DNA of 64,000 nucleotides from Lutispora sp003527145 (lineage in GTDB: Bacteria; Bacillota; Clostridia; Lutisporales; Lutisporaceae), in contig JASBZB010000003.1 in the NCBI GenBank assembly GCA_029983695.1, positions 124,001-188,000 on the forward strand. The letters run 5' to 3'. Of the stretch, positions 1 to 8,184 are shown in pieces. A program made the translations under genes and the position numbers. Within the stretch, counting starts at the first letter, position 1; every line of letters starts with the position of its first letter. The notes beneath the pieces were generated by a model. The model searched no databases, was not told where the DNA came from, and worked only from the letters and a program-made list of their open reading frames with translations.

Positions 1-448
1 CGCTGCAGCCGGAGGCTTTGCAATGGAGGACCAGATTTTTAAGGGCCTTTCCTTAGGGGCACCTTATATTTCCATGATCGCCATAGGAAGAGCCGCAATG
101 GCTGCAGCTATGGCAGGCAAAAGAGCAGGGGAATTGATAGCTAAAGGAGATATACCTAAAGATTTGCAGAAATATGGGAATAGCCTGTCGGATATTTATA
201 GAGATGTGAGGCTGCTGAGAGATACCTATGGCTTTGATGCCGACAATATTTCTCCCGGAGCTATCGGGGTATTTTCTTATATCAACCGGGTTTCTACAGG
301 ACTTCGCCAGATGATGGCGCTGAACCGTAAATTTGCTTTGGACAAAATAGAGCGTAGTGACATAATAGCCCTTACTAAGGAAGCCGGTGAAGTGTCAGGT
401 ATTTCAACGATTATGGATTACAGGAATAGAATAAGAGAGATGATATAG
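1..448 (+). CDS. FMN-binding glutamate synthase-like protein, C-terminal end (5' truncated by window)
   Basis: The reading frame is open from base 2, so this is the 3' end of a longer gene and the ATG at 23 is internal. The visible part reads AAAGGFAMEDQIFKG followed by LGAPYISMIAIGRAAM, which resembles the C-terminal part of the FMN-dependent glutamate synthase (GltB-like) barrel, where a Gly-rich turn leads into a 'lgApy...mgRa.m' segment. Such proteins are stand-alone TIM-barrel oxidoreductases in many anaerobes. The family call rests on about 140 residues; the exact substrate cannot be judged. No terminator is seen before the next gene, which starts 74 bases downstream. Confidence 0.6.
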   Translation, partial: AAAGGFAMEDQIFKGLSLGAPYISMIAIGRAAMAAAMAGKRAGELIAKGDIPKDLQKYGNSLSDIYRDVRLLRDTYGFDADNISPGAIGVFSYINRVSTGLRQMMALNRKFALDKIERSDIIALTKEAGEVSGISTIMDYRNRIREMI

Positions 449-522
449 CACTTCTTTTCCCTATTTGCAACGATTGATTAGTATGCTAATATTAAAAAAG
501 AAATATTTAAATGGTGATTATT

Positions 523-942
523 ATGTTTGACGAATGTACAGGACTCTATACCATAGGCACGGTTGCTCGCCTTATAGGCGAGCATCCGGAAACCCTGAGG
601 GTATGGGAGAAAAATGGCCTTATACAGCCTGACAGGCAGGGCTATCAAAGAAAATATTCCAATAATGATTTAAAAAGGCTGAAATTTATTAAATTTTTGA
701 TGGATGAAAAGGGTCTTAATATTGCGGGAGTAAAGCATACTATTTCCATGTATTCTTGCTGGTTCAAAAAGGATTGCCGGGGAGGAGCCCACAAAAATAG
801 TCCGGTCCCGATAAATGAGGCAAAGCATTGCTGGAAGATTGAAGGAACGTATTGCATGATAGCAAGCGATAAAGCAGAGATGTGCAATACCTGTGAAGTG
901 TATAAGAATTGCACTAATTGCAATGGGTGCAGAAGCAGATAA
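523..942 (+). CDS. MerR-family regulator with cysteine-rich C-terminus
   Basis: The N-terminal 70 residues form a MerR-type winged helix: YTIGTVARLIGEHPETLRVWE, then a Y-x-RKYS wing and a 'DLKRLKFIKFLMDEKG' helix. The C-terminal half has no long dimerisation helix but many cysteines, ending CNTCEVYKNCTNCNGC, which suggests metal, Fe-S or redox sensing. I place the start at 523 because GGTGA lies five bases upstream; the ATG at 511 has no ribosome site. It sits directly upstream of the Mrp/MinD/NifX genes and is the obvious candidate regulator for them. Ligand and target are inferred only from position and cysteine content. Confidence 0.75.
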   Translation: MFDECTGLYTIGTVARLIGEHPETLRVWEKNGLIQPDRQGYQRKYSNNDLKRLKFIKFLMDEKGLNIAGVKHTISMYSCWFKKDCRGGAHKNSPVPINEAKHCWKIEGTYCMIASDKAEMCNTCEVYKNCTNCNGCRSR

Positions 943-1013
943 ATTTTATTTGTCCAAAACTTCAAAGAATTTATTTAATAAATATAAATAATAATATATA
1001 GGAGATGGGTTTT

Positions 1014-1871
1014 ATGGATAAGAATAAATGTGAATGCGAAAACATGAGCTGCGAGGAAGGAGCTGGCTGCTCAGGAGGCTGTGGAGATGCACAGATAGAA
1101 AATGATTTCAGTATCAAGGCTCATAAGTTGAATTCAATAAAAAGAGTGATAGGAGTGGTCAGCGGAAAGGGCGGAGTAGGAAAGTCCCTGGTGACCTCCG
1201 CTCTTGCAGTCCTGGCAAGGAGAAAAGGCTATAAAGCGGGAGTTTTGGATGCGGATATTACAGGACCTTCAATACCCAGGATGTTTGGTATAAACAGGAG
1301 GGCGATGTCCTCTGACTCAGGCATATTGCCGGAGAAAACCCATAATGGCATAAAAATAATGTCTGTAAATTTATTGCTGGACAGTGATGATTCTCCCGTG
1401 ATATGGAGAGGGCCTCTTATATCCGGTGTGGTGAAACAGTTTTGGTCTGATGTCATCTGGGGAGAAATAGACTACTTATTCCTTGACATGCCTCCGGGAA
1501 CAGGGGATGTGCCGCTGACAGTATTTCAATCCATACCTTTGGACGGCATCATAATAGTGACTTCTCCCCAGGATCTGGTCCATATGATAGTACGAAAAGC
1601 TTACAATATGGCAAAATCCATGAATATACCCGTATTAGGCATTGTAGAAAATATGAGCTATGTGAAATGTCCGGATTGCAGTAAAGAGATTAAAATTTTT
1701 GGAGACAGCCATATAGATGATATTGCAGGTGAGTTGGGGATTGAGGTTCTTGGCAGAATGCCAATAGATCCTTCTATAGCTGAGGCTTGTGATAAAGGTG
1801 AAATCGAAAAGCTGGACAATGATTATCTATCCGGAGCTTTGGACTTTATAGAAAAGAATCTCAAACCGTAA
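1014..1871 (+). CDS. mrp: Mrp/NBP35-family P-loop ATPase, Fe-S carrier
   Basis: Cytosolic ParA/MinD-superfamily ATPase of the Mrp/ApbC/NBP35 group, which carries or transfers Fe-S clusters. A Cys-rich N-terminal stretch (CECENMSCEEGAGC, residues about 4-20) precedes the deviant Walker A SGKGGVGKS near residue 50. DADITGPS and LDMPPGTGD motifs follow, and a CPDC pair near residue 218 fits the bridging cluster-binding site. GGAG at 1001-1004 sets the start at 1014; the ATG at 1005 abuts that site. It is first in a run of five same-strand genes with two ferredoxin-MinD ATPases and two NifX-like proteins. Confidence 0.9.
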   Translation: MDKNKCECENMSCEEGAGCSGGCGDAQIENDFSIKAHKLNSIKRVIGVVSGKGGVGKSLVTSALAVLARRKGYKAGVLDADITGPSIPRMFGINRRAMSSDSGILPEKTHNGIKIMSVNLLLDSDDSPVIWRGPLISGVVKQFWSDVIWGEIDYLFLDMPPGTGDVPLTVFQSIPLDGIIIVTSPQDLVHMIVRKAYNMAKSMNIPVLGIVENMSYVKCPDCSKEIKIFGDSHIDDIAGELGIEVLGRMPIDPSIAEACDKGEIEKLDNDYLSGALDFIEKNLKP

Positions 1872-1906
1872 ATTATTCCAAAATTATTATAGGGAGGTTG
1901 TTCATT

Positions 1907-2275
1907 GTGAAAATTGCAATACCTTCGGAGGGAAAAAGCCTTGAAAGCCCTGTTAATCAAAGCTTTGGAAGGACAGAAACCTTTATTTTAGTGGATGTCA
2001 AGGATATGAGCTATAAGATAATTGACAATGCTGCAGCCAGTGAACAAGGAGGGGCGGGAATAAAAGCGGCTCAGACCATTGTAGATAGCGGAGCCGATGC
2101 AATTATCACCTTCCGCTGCGGACAGAATGCAGCGGATGTATTGCAAGCGGGAGGAATCAAAATCTATAAAGCTTCACCCGGAACTGTCAGCGATGCAGTG
2201 CAAATGTTTATTTCAGGAATACTTGAAGAACTGACAGATATACACGCCGGATATCATAACCATGGGGGAGCTTAA
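1907..2275 (+). CDS. NifX/NafY-like dinitrogenase cofactor-domain protein (first copy)
   Basis: About 122 residues with the RNase H-like fold of the NifB/NifX/NafY superfamily: MKIAIPSEGKSLESPVNQ at the start, a SFGRTETFILVD strand, and a GADAIITFRCGQNAADVL segment. Family members bind or shuttle metal-sulfur cofactors. Outside nitrogen fixers they occur beside MinD ATPases, as in the Orp ('orange protein') clusters of anaerobes. I choose GTG at 1907 because AGGGAGG (1891-1897) is nine bases upstream; the TTG at 1898 is too close to it. Its stop is two bases before the next gene, so the two are probably co-translated. Confidence 0.85.
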   Translation: MKIAIPSEGKSLESPVNQSFGRTETFILVDVKDMSYKIIDNAAASEQGGAGIKAAQTIVDSGADAIITFRCGQNAADVLQAGGIKIYKASPGTVSDAVQMFISGILEELTDIHAGYHNHGGA

Positions 2276-2277
2276 AA

Positions 2278-3138
2278 ATGCAGATTGCTGTGCTCAGCGG
2301 AAAAGGAGGCACGGGGAAAACCTTCATTTCAGTTAATTTGGCCTTTGCAGCTCAAAACGCAACATACATTGATTGTGATGTAGAAGAGCCGAATGGCCGG
2401 CTGTTTCTTAAGCCTGAGATTACCGCCGAGGAAAAAGTAGAGGTCATGATACCTAAAGCTGATTTGGAGAAATGCAATGCCTGCAGAATATGTGTGGATT
2501 TTTGCCAGTATAATGCCTTGGCTTTGGCTAATAATAGATTGCTTGTTTTTAAAGAGCTTTGCCATGATTGCGGGGGCTGCATATTGCTATGCCCGGAAAA
2601 GGCTTTGACAGAGCAGGGAAGGGTCATAGGCAAAGTTGAATATGGAATATCAGGGAGAATTAAAACAAAAACAGGCATATTAAATACCGGCGAAGCTGTG
2701 GGCATACCCATTATAAAGAAATTGTCGGAGAATATCCAAGAAGATAACACTTATATTGTTGACAGCCCTCCGGGAAGCTCCTGTGCTGTTATGGAAAGCC
2801 TAAAGGATTGCAGTTACTGTATTCTTGTTACAGAGCCTACTTTGTTTGGCATTCACAATTTGGCCATGGTGCATGAACTGGTGAAGCTGTTTGACAAACC
2901 CCACGGAGTGATAATAAACAAGTATATCGAAGGAGAAACTGTGGCGGATGATTACTGCTCCCAAAACAGGATACCTGTTCTTGCAAGGATTCCATATGAT
3001 GATAATATTGGTTCCATGAATTCGCAAGGAAGGATTGCTGCTGCAGAGGATGATAAATACCTTGCTGTATTCAAGGAAATCCTTCAAAGAGTTCAAGAGG
3101 AGGTGCAGCATGAAGCAGTTGCTCATATTGAGCGGTAA
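2278..3138 (+). CDS. MinD-superfamily ATPase with inserted 2[4Fe-4S] ferredoxin domain (first copy)
   Basis: 286 residues. The P-loop LSGKGGTGKT lies at residues 5-14. A bacterial ferredoxin domain with two CxxCxxCxxxC(P) motifs (CNACRICVDFC and CHDCGGCILLC, residues about 63-105) is inserted between the P-loop and the switch region VDSPPGSSC. This architecture belongs to the paired MinD-type ATPases of strict anaerobes that co-occur with NifX-like proteins; a role in Fe-S or metal-cofactor handling is proposed, not proven. The gene follows the NifX-like gene by two bases and overlaps the next ATPase by 29 bases, which indicates tight translational coupling and probably a heterodimer. Confidence 0.9.
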   Translation: MQIAVLSGKGGTGKTFISVNLAFAAQNATYIDCDVEEPNGRLFLKPEITAEEKVEVMIPKADLEKCNACRICVDFCQYNALALANNRLLVFKELCHDCGGCILLCPEKALTEQGRVIGKVEYGISGRIKTKTGILNTGEAVGIPIIKKLSENIQEDNTYIVDSPPGSSCAVMESLKDCSYCILVTEPTLFGIHNLAMVHELVKLFDKPHGVIINKYIEGETVADDYCSQNRIPVLARIPYDDNIGSMNSQGRIAAAEDDKYLAVFKEILQRVQEEVQHEAVAHIER

Positions 3139-3985
3139 GGGCGGTACAGGCAAGACCACCGCAGCAGGAGCCTTTATAAAGCTGGCTGAAAATAAAGCCT
3201 TCGCAGATTGCGATGTGGATGCACCAAATCTTCATATAATTTATTCTGATGGGGAGATAAAAGAAGAAAAACCCTATTATGGATTAAAAAAAGCCGTGAA
3301 AAATTATGATATATGTATCCAATGCGGAAAATGTGAAGAGCTATGCCGCTTCGGAGCCATAAGGAATGGCATTTTGAAGCCCATGGAATGCGAGGGCTGC
3401 GGTGTATGTGAGGCTTTTTGCCCTGTAAAAGATGACAAAGGTAAAAAAGCGATTCATTTGGAGAAAAATATATCAGGGATTACAACGGTATCAGCAATTA
3501 ATGGAGAAATCTTTTCACAAGCACAGCTTAGAATGGGTAACGGAGCATCCGGAAAGCTGGTGACAGAGGTAAAGAAAAAGCTTAAAGATTTTACCGATGG
3601 AGAGGAATTAGCTATAATAGATGGCTCGCCAGGCATAGGATGCCCCGTAATAGCATCTATAAGCGGAGCAGATCTGGTTTTAATAGTAGCAGAGCCAACC
3701 CTTTCGGGAATCCATGATATGAAAAGAATTATTGATACTGTAAAGAGGTTTGGAGCCCCTTGTTTAGTTTGCATCAATAAATATGATGTAGATTTAGATA
3801 ATGCTTCTGAGCTTGAAGGGTTTTGCAATAAAGAGTGTATACCTATAGTAGGTAAGATTCCCTATGATCCTCTGGTGGTTAAAGCAGTAAATCAGGGAAA
3901 GACTATTATTGATATGCTTGATAGTCCTGCAGCAGAGGCATTGAAAAATATATGGAGGGAAACATATAGAGTTTTGATAAATTAG
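3110..3985 (+). CDS. MinD-superfamily ATPase with inserted ferredoxin domain (second copy)
   Basis: Paralogue of the preceding gene, 291 residues from ATG 3110. AGGAGGTG just upstream, inside the end of the first ATPase gene, supports this start rather than the longer frame beginning at 3035. The P-loop is LSGKGGTGKTT; ferredoxin motifs are CIQCGKCEELC and CEGCGVCEAFC; the switch region is IDGSPGIGCP. Two non-identical ATPases of this type, always adjacent, are the hallmark of the family and suggest an asymmetric complex. The 38-base gap to the next gene holds only a ribosome site, so the operon continues. Confidence 0.9.
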   Translation: MKQLLILSGKGGTGKTTAAGAFIKLAENKAFADCDVDAPNLHIIYSDGEIKEEKPYYGLKKAVKNYDICIQCGKCEELCRFGAIRNGILKPMECEGCGVCEAFCPVKDDKGKKAIHLEKNISGITTVSAINGEIFSQAQLRMGNGASGKLVTEVKKKLKDFTDGEELAIIDGSPGIGCPVIASISGADLVLIVAEPTLSGIHDMKRIIDTVKRFGAPCLVCINKYDVDLDNASELEGFCNKECIPIVGKIPYDPLVVKAVNQGKTIIDMLDSPAAEALKNIWRETYRVLIN

Positions 3986-4023
3986 AAACAACTATTTTGT
4001 ATATATGAGAGGAGAGTTGATTT

Positions 4024-4383
4024 ATGAAAATCGCAGTAGCAAGAGAAGGAAATAAGGTAGCGCAGCATTTTGGACATTGCGAGGGCTTTGAAATATTTAC
4101 AGAGGAAGCAGGCAGGATAAGCGGAAAGCAATTTTTCCAAAATCCAGGGCATAAACCCGGTTTTTTGCCTAATTACCTAAATGACTTGGGTGTTAACGTA
4201 ATAATTTCCGGTGGTATGGGCAGCGGAGCCATCGAAATATTTAATGAAAAGAACATTGAAGTCATAACAGGTGCTTCAGGTGACCCGTCACACAATGCGG
4301 AGAGCTATTTGAAGGGAGAGCTTAAATCTGCGGGCAGTGTCTGCCATGAGCATGAGCACCATGACTCATGCGAGGGACATTAA
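4024..4383 (+). CDS. NifX-like protein with His-rich tail (second copy)
   Basis: 119 residues, dinitrogenase-cofactor fold: MKIAVAREGNKVAQHFGHCEGFEIF, then NVIISGGMGSGAIEIFNE. It lacks the 'FRCGQNA' segment of the first copy but keeps the Gly-rich core, and it ends with a metal-binding tail CHEHEHHDSCEGH. It closes the Mrp/MinD/NifX run; a hairpin terminator follows at once. By analogy with the family it may carry a metal cluster for the MinD ATPases. The His/Cys tail makes Zn, Ni or Fe binding plausible, but the metal cannot be read from sequence. Confidence 0.85.
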   Translation: MKIAVAREGNKVAQHFGHCEGFEIFTEEAGRISGKQFFQNPGHKPGFLPNYLNDLGVNVIISGGMGSGAIEIFNEKNIEVITGASGDPSHNAESYLKGELKSAGSVCHEHEHHDSCEGH

Positions 4384-4416
4384 AAAATAATACCCCAATC
4401 GGGGTATTATTTTTTC
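4384..4416. terminator. Bidirectional terminator between convergent genes
   Basis: Stem AATAATACCCC / GGGGTATTATT with a short AATC loop, an A-run on the left and a T-run on the right. It works in both directions: it ends the MinD/NifX operon on the plus strand and the 4407-4775 gene on the minus strand, whose stop codon lies inside the stem. Confidence 0.9.
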
Positions 4417-4775
4417 CCAAAGGTGCTGATCAGCACTTTGACTATTTCGCTTATGATCTTCACATATTCTACAGCCTCTTGAGTGCCTGAGCTTACGGCA
4501 GCCACAGTCTCGGCTACCGTATCGCCTATAGAATCTACCGTAGCTGCTGCCTTCTCCACACCCTGCTTTACATTTACTGCAGCCTCATCAATATTGCCGG
4601 CGATGGAAGGAAGCTTGTCCAAAGTTTTGTCAATATCAGATTCGTGTTTGTCCAATATTCCTCTCACCTTTTTCAATATGCAGGTGAGGTGGCTCAATGC
4701 AATAAACAGATATATGCCCAGCCCTGTTGCGATCAGAAAAAGTATGAGCAGTCCCAGATCCCTATACGATATCAT
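4407..4775 (-). CDS. Single-pass membrane protein, DUF948-like
   Basis: 122 residues with one N-terminal transmembrane helix (DLGLLILFLIATGLGIYLFIAL). A long amphipathic helical tail follows, rich in Ala, Val, Asp and Glu, with phrases such as IDKTLDKLPSIAGNIDEAAVNVKQGVEK that resemble DUF948/YtxG-type general-stress proteins. No enzyme motif is present. A GAGGAG ribosome site precedes the ATG. It lies 23 bases downstream of the YtxH-like gene on the same strand, the pairing seen in the ytxGH stress operon of Bacilli. Function is unknown; a membrane-linked stress role is inferred from neighbour and shape. Confidence 0.65.
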   Translation of the reverse strand: MISYRDLGLLILFLIATGLGIYLFIALSHLTCILKKVRGILDKHESDIDKTLDKLPSIAGNIDEAAVNVKQGVEKAAATVDSIGDTVAETVAAVSSGTQEAVEYVKIISEIVKVLISTFGKK

Positions 4776-4798
4776 ACCCTACTCCTCTTTTCTTCTTA

Positions 4799-5203
4799 TT
4801 AATCTTCACAGCAGCTGCCCATTTTTGGCTCCTCAGCCTCAGAGCATCCTCCGCAGCAGCTCTCATGATCGTCGCAGCATTTGTCTCCTCCTGCGGCAAC
4901 TTCTTCATCGGCCTCTTTATCCTTCTTAAGATTAGCTATCTTCTCTTTTCCTTCTTCCACTATTTTGGATATCTTTTCTCCGACTTCTCCTGCGCCTTCC
5001 TTTACGCTTTGAGCAGCATTTTTAGCAGCATCTGCTATGTCCTTCCTGGTCTCTTCGCCGGCTTTAGGAGCCAGGAGCACACCTGCAGCCGCACCCACTG
5101 CCGCACCCACCCCCAGGCCTACTCCTACTTTCTTAGCTGTATCTATTGCCTGAGCTTTTTTCTTCTCTTTTTTAGATTTGTTTAAAACATCTCTTAATGA
5201 CAT
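4799..5203 (-). CDS. YtxH-family protein with Cys-rich C-terminus
   Basis: 134 residues. A lysine-rich start leads into a Gly/Ala hydrophobic segment GVGLGVGAAVGAAAGVLLAPKAGEETR, the YtxH (PF12732) signature. A helical EGAGEVGEKISKIVEEGKEKI region comes next, then a tail with paired cysteines (CCDDHESCCGGC, CC near the end). The cysteine tail is not usual for YtxH and suggests metal binding or disulfides. AAGGAGG lies upstream of the ATG. It is transcribed divergently from groESL and followed by the DUF948-like gene. Confidence 0.75.
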   Translation of the reverse strand: MSLRDVLNKSKKEKKKAQAIDTAKKVGVGLGVGAAVGAAAGVLLAPKAGEETRKDIADAAKNAAQSVKEGAGEVGEKISKIVEEGKEKIANLKKDKEADEEVAAGGDKCCDDHESCCGGCSEAEEPKMGSCCED

Positions 5204-5463
5204 TGATAACCCTCCTTATATCGAATACTTTGTATATTTATATAATTATACTGGAAAACCATGCTAATTTCAATAAACGAATATATTAACAATAATGGGT
5301 AAAAATAAGTTAGGTAAAATTTTCATATGGATAGCCTAGTTGCATATATAGGAAAAGAAAAACAATGTAATACGGAGTTAAATTGAAATATTAGGCGAAT
5401 ATAGCCAAAAAACCCACTAAAATAGGAAATTATGAATTTGCCAATAATAATTTCATTAATTAT

Positions 5464-5469
5464 TATAAT
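5464..5469 (+). promoter_or_regulatory. Probable -10 hexamer of groESL
   Basis: A TATAAT hexamer lies eight bases upstream of the CIRCE element, in an AT-rich 330-base gap without genes. A convincing -35 box at 17-bp spacing is not visible, so only the -10 is called. The rest of 5204-5476 shows no ORF or repeat that I can support. Confidence 0.45.
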
Positions 5470-5476
5470 AATGTAA

Positions 5477-5503
5477 TTAGCACTCAACGCTAACGAGTGC
5501 TAA
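5477..5503 (+). promoter_or_regulatory. CIRCE operator (HrcA site)
   Basis: Exact match to the CIRCE consensus: TTAGCACTC, nine-base spacer, GAGTGCTAA. HrcA binds this element to repress heat-shock chaperonin operons in Firmicutes. It lies 53 bases upstream of groES and will be in the 5' leader or promoter of groESL. Confidence 0.98.
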
Positions 5504-5555
5504 TAAAAAGAAAACATATAAATTTTAAATACAAAAACTTTAAGGAGGGGTATTA

Positions 5556-5840
5556 ATGAATATCAAACCACTTGGAGACAGAGTAGTTATTAAAGTATTG
5601 GAAAGCGAAGAAACAACTAAAAGCGGTATAGTTCTACCGGGCACTGCAAAGGAAAAGCCAATGCAGGGCGAAATCCTGGCTGTCGGCTCAGGCGAGATTG
5701 TAGACGGCAAGAAGGTTCCTTTGGAATTAAAGGTTGGAGACAGGGTAATATACTCCAAATATGCAGGAACAGAAGTCAAGATGGACGGAGCAGAATATCT
5801 GATCCTCAGACAAAATGATGTATTGGCAATAGTAGAATAA
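5556..5840 (+). CDS. groES: Co-chaperonin GroES
   Basis: 94 residues, the normal family length. It begins MNIKPLGDRVVIKVLESEETTKSGIVLPGTAKEKP, with the mobile loop around residues 17-32 that docks on GroEL, and ends with the 'YLILRQNDVLAIVE' strand. It forms the heptameric lid of the cytosolic GroEL folding chamber. AAGGAGGGG sits upstream of the ATG, and the gene is controlled by the CIRCE element and followed by groEL after 18 bases. Confidence 0.98.
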   Translation: MNIKPLGDRVVIKVLESEETTKSGIVLPGTAKEKPMQGEILAVGSGEIVDGKKVPLELKVGDRVIYSKYAGTEVKMDGAEYLILRQNDVLAIVE

Positions 5841-5858
5841 TAAAGGGAGGTTAAATAA

Positions 5859-7490
5859 ATGGCAAAGCAGATTAAATTTAGCGAAGATGCAAGAAGATCT
5901 CTTGAAAGAGGAGTAAATCAACTGGCTGACACAGTTAAGATAACTCTCGGACCAAAGGGAAGAAATGTTGTTTTAGATAAGAAATTCGGTTCTCCCCTGA
6001 TCACAAATGATGGTGTTACTATAGCGAAAGAAATAGAGCTGGAAGATGCTTTTGAAAATATGGGAGCTCAGCTGGTAAAAGAAGTCGCAACCAAAACAAA
6101 TGATGTTGCAGGCGACGGAACAACTACAGCTACAATTCTGGCTCAGGCTATAATCAGAGAAGGCTTGAAAAACGTTGCAGCAGGTGCAAACCCGATGGTA
6201 TTGAAGAGAGGTATAGCCAAGGCTGTCGAGGCTGCTGTAGAACAATTGAAGAACGTTTCCAAGCCCATAGAGAGCAAATCCGCCATAGCGCAGGTTGCTT
6301 CCATATCAGCAGGAGAAGAGGCAATAGGGGATATAATTTCAGAAGCTATGGAAAAGGTAGGCAAGGATGGCGTTATAACCGTTGAAGAATCAAATACCTT
6401 CGGTACAACTTTGGATGTTGTTGAAGGAATGCAGTTTGACAGAGGCTATGTTTCCATGTACATGATCACAGATACGGAAAAGATGGAAGCTGTATTGGAT
6501 GATCCGTATATACTTATCACAGATAAAAAATTATCCAATATTCAAGATCTTCTTCCGGTATTAGAGCAGATCGTACAGCAGGGCAAAAAGCTTTTGATAA
6601 TTGCAGAAGATATTGAAGGGGAAGCGCTTTCAACATTGGTTGTAAATAAACTAAGAGGAACCTTTACTTGTGTGGCTGTAAAAGCTCCCGGCTTCGGCGA
6701 CAGAAGAAAGGCAATGCTTGAAGATATAGCTGTGCTCACAGGCGGTCAGGTGATATCCGAAGAACTTGGCTTAGACCTTAAGGAAACAAAGCTCAGTCAA
6801 TTAGGAAGAGCAAGACAGGTCAAAGTCCAGAAGGAAAACACCATAATCGTTGACGGTGCAGGCGATGCTCAGGTTATAAAGGATAGAGTAAGACAAATAA
6901 AAGCTCAGATAGAAGAGACAACTTCTGATTTCGATAGAGAAAAGCTTCAGGAAAGGCTTGCAAAACTGGCAGGCGGCGTGGCAGTTATCAAAGTCGGCGC
7001 TGCAACAGAAACTGAGCTCAAAGAAAGAAAGCTTAGGATCGAAGATGCTCTTGCAGCTACAAGAGCAGCTGTAGAAGAGGGTATAGTACCTGGCGGCGGA
7101 GCTGCTCTGATAAGCGCAATAAAGGTTGTTGAAGGCTTATTGAAGGATGCTCATGGCGACGAAAAGACAGGTATTCAAATTGTAAGAAGGGCTTTGGAAG
7201 AACCTGTAAGACAGATTGCAGAAAATGCAGGCCTTGAAGGCTCAGTAATAGTAGAAAAGGTTATCAACAGCGAAGCCGGAGTGGGATATGATGTGACAAA
7301 CGATAAGTATGTCAATATGATAGAAGCAGGTATAGTTGATCCTACAAAGGTTACAAGATCCGCATTGCAGAATGCTGCATCTATAGCATCAATGCTTCTT
7401 ACAACTGAAAGCATAGTAGCAGACCTTCCTGAAAAGGAAAAACCCATGATGCCCGGAGGCGGAATGGGCGGAGATATGGGAATGTACTAA
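5859..7490 (+). CDS. groEL: Chaperonin GroEL
   Basis: 543 residues, full length. The ATP site DGTTTATILA and the conserved KGRNVVLDKKFGSP start are present, and the protein ends in a Gly/Met-rich tail (MPGGGMGGDMGMY). It forms the tetradecameric ATP-driven folding chamber. It lies in an operon with groES, has its own AAAGGGAGG site, and is followed by a terminator. Nothing odd is seen. Confidence 0.98.
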   Translation: MAKQIKFSEDARRSLERGVNQLADTVKITLGPKGRNVVLDKKFGSPLITNDGVTIAKEIELEDAFENMGAQLVKEVATKTNDVAGDGTTTATILAQAIIREGLKNVAAGANPMVLKRGIAKAVEAAVEQLKNVSKPIESKSAIAQVASISAGEEAIGDIISEAMEKVGKDGVITVEESNTFGTTLDVVEGMQFDRGYVSMYMITDTEKMEAVLDDPYILITDKKLSNIQDLLPVLEQIVQQGKKLLIIAEDIEGEALSTLVVNKLRGTFTCVAVKAPGFGDRRKAMLEDIAVLTGGQVISEELGLDLKETKLSQLGRARQVKVQKENTIIVDGAGDAQVIKDRVRQIKAQIEETTSDFDREKLQERLAKLAGGVAVIKVGAATETELKERKLRIEDALAATRAAVEEGIVPGGGAALISAIKVVEGLLKDAHGDEKTGIQIVRRALEEPVRQIAENAGLEGSVIVEKVINSEAGVGYDVTNDKYVNMIEAGIVDPTKVTRSALQNAASIASMLLTTESIVADLPEKEKPMMPGGGMGGDMGMY

Positions 7491-7497
7491 AATAGAT

Positions 7498-7527
7498 AAA
7501 AAGCTGCGAATTATCGCAGCTTTTTTG
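7498..7527 (+). terminator. groESL terminator
   Basis: Stem AAGCTGCGA / TCGCAGCTT, ATTA-type loop, followed by six T residues just after the groEL stop. Confidence 0.9.
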
Positions 7528-7664
7528 TGCTTTTTGGCTGGCGCCTGGATGATGCCTTCCAAAACTCTGATAGCGTTATCTTGCATCCGAATAAAGAATA
7601 CTGTTAATAATTGGCCTTAGGAAGTATAATAGTAGATAAGAAACTGGATTGGGAGGTAATCGCT

Positions 7665-8159
7665 TTGGAAAGATTGACTCACATAAATGAGAAAGGCTAT
7701 GCAAAGATGGTGGATGTTACGGAAAAAGAGGAAAGCTTGAGAGAAGCGGTGGCTCGAGGTTCCATCTATATGAAAAAGGAAACCATAAGAGCTGTAAGCG
7801 AAGGCAAAATAAAAAAAGGAGATGTGCTGTCTGTAGCTCAGGTGGGCGGAATAATGGGAGCCAAGAGCACTTCTGTCATAATACCAATGTGCCATAATAT
7901 CAATATTTACGGTGCGGATCTCGAATTTAATATTGATAAGGAAAACTGCAAAATAGATATCATTGCAACGGTAAAAACATACGGAGTTACGGGCGTCGAG
8001 ATGGAGGCTTTGACGGCCGTATCGATTGCAGCCCTTACTATATATGATATGTGCAAAGCCATAGACAAAGAAATGGTCATATCCGATATACATCTTGTGA
8101 AAAAAACAGGCGGCAAATCAGGCGATTTTTATTTCAGGGACTTAGGTTCTAAATGTTAA
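7665..8159 (+). CDS. moaC: Cyclic pyranopterin monophosphate synthase MoaC
   Basis: MoaC turns the MoaA product 3',8-cH2GTP into cyclic pyranopterin monophosphate in molybdenum-cofactor synthesis. The sequence holds LTHINEKGYAKMVDV, the AQVGGIMGAKSTSVIIPMCHNI stretch (PMCH signature) and VKTYGVTGVEMEAL(T)AVS with catalytic Lys/His environments. I choose TTG at 7665 because GGGAGG (7651-7656) is eight bases upstream; this gives 164 residues, normal for the family, whereas the frame open from 7611 would add 18 residues with no homology. mogA follows after a repeat-filled gap. moaA is about 28 kb away on the same strand. Confidence 0.95.
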   Translation: MERLTHINEKGYAKMVDVTEKEESLREAVARGSIYMKKETIRAVSEGKIKKGDVLSVAQVGGIMGAKSTSVIIPMCHNINIYGADLEFNIDKENCKIDIIATVKTYGVTGVEMEALTAVSIAALTIYDMCKAIDKEMVISDIHLVKKTGGKSGDFYFRDLGSKC

Positions 8160-8184
8160 AACGAATGGGTTTTAGAACTCAGGA

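Noticed and set aside
7528..7664. Riboswitch upstream of moaC
   Set aside because: The segment lacks the GGAAAGG end and paired stems seen in the two Moco-type elements of this window.
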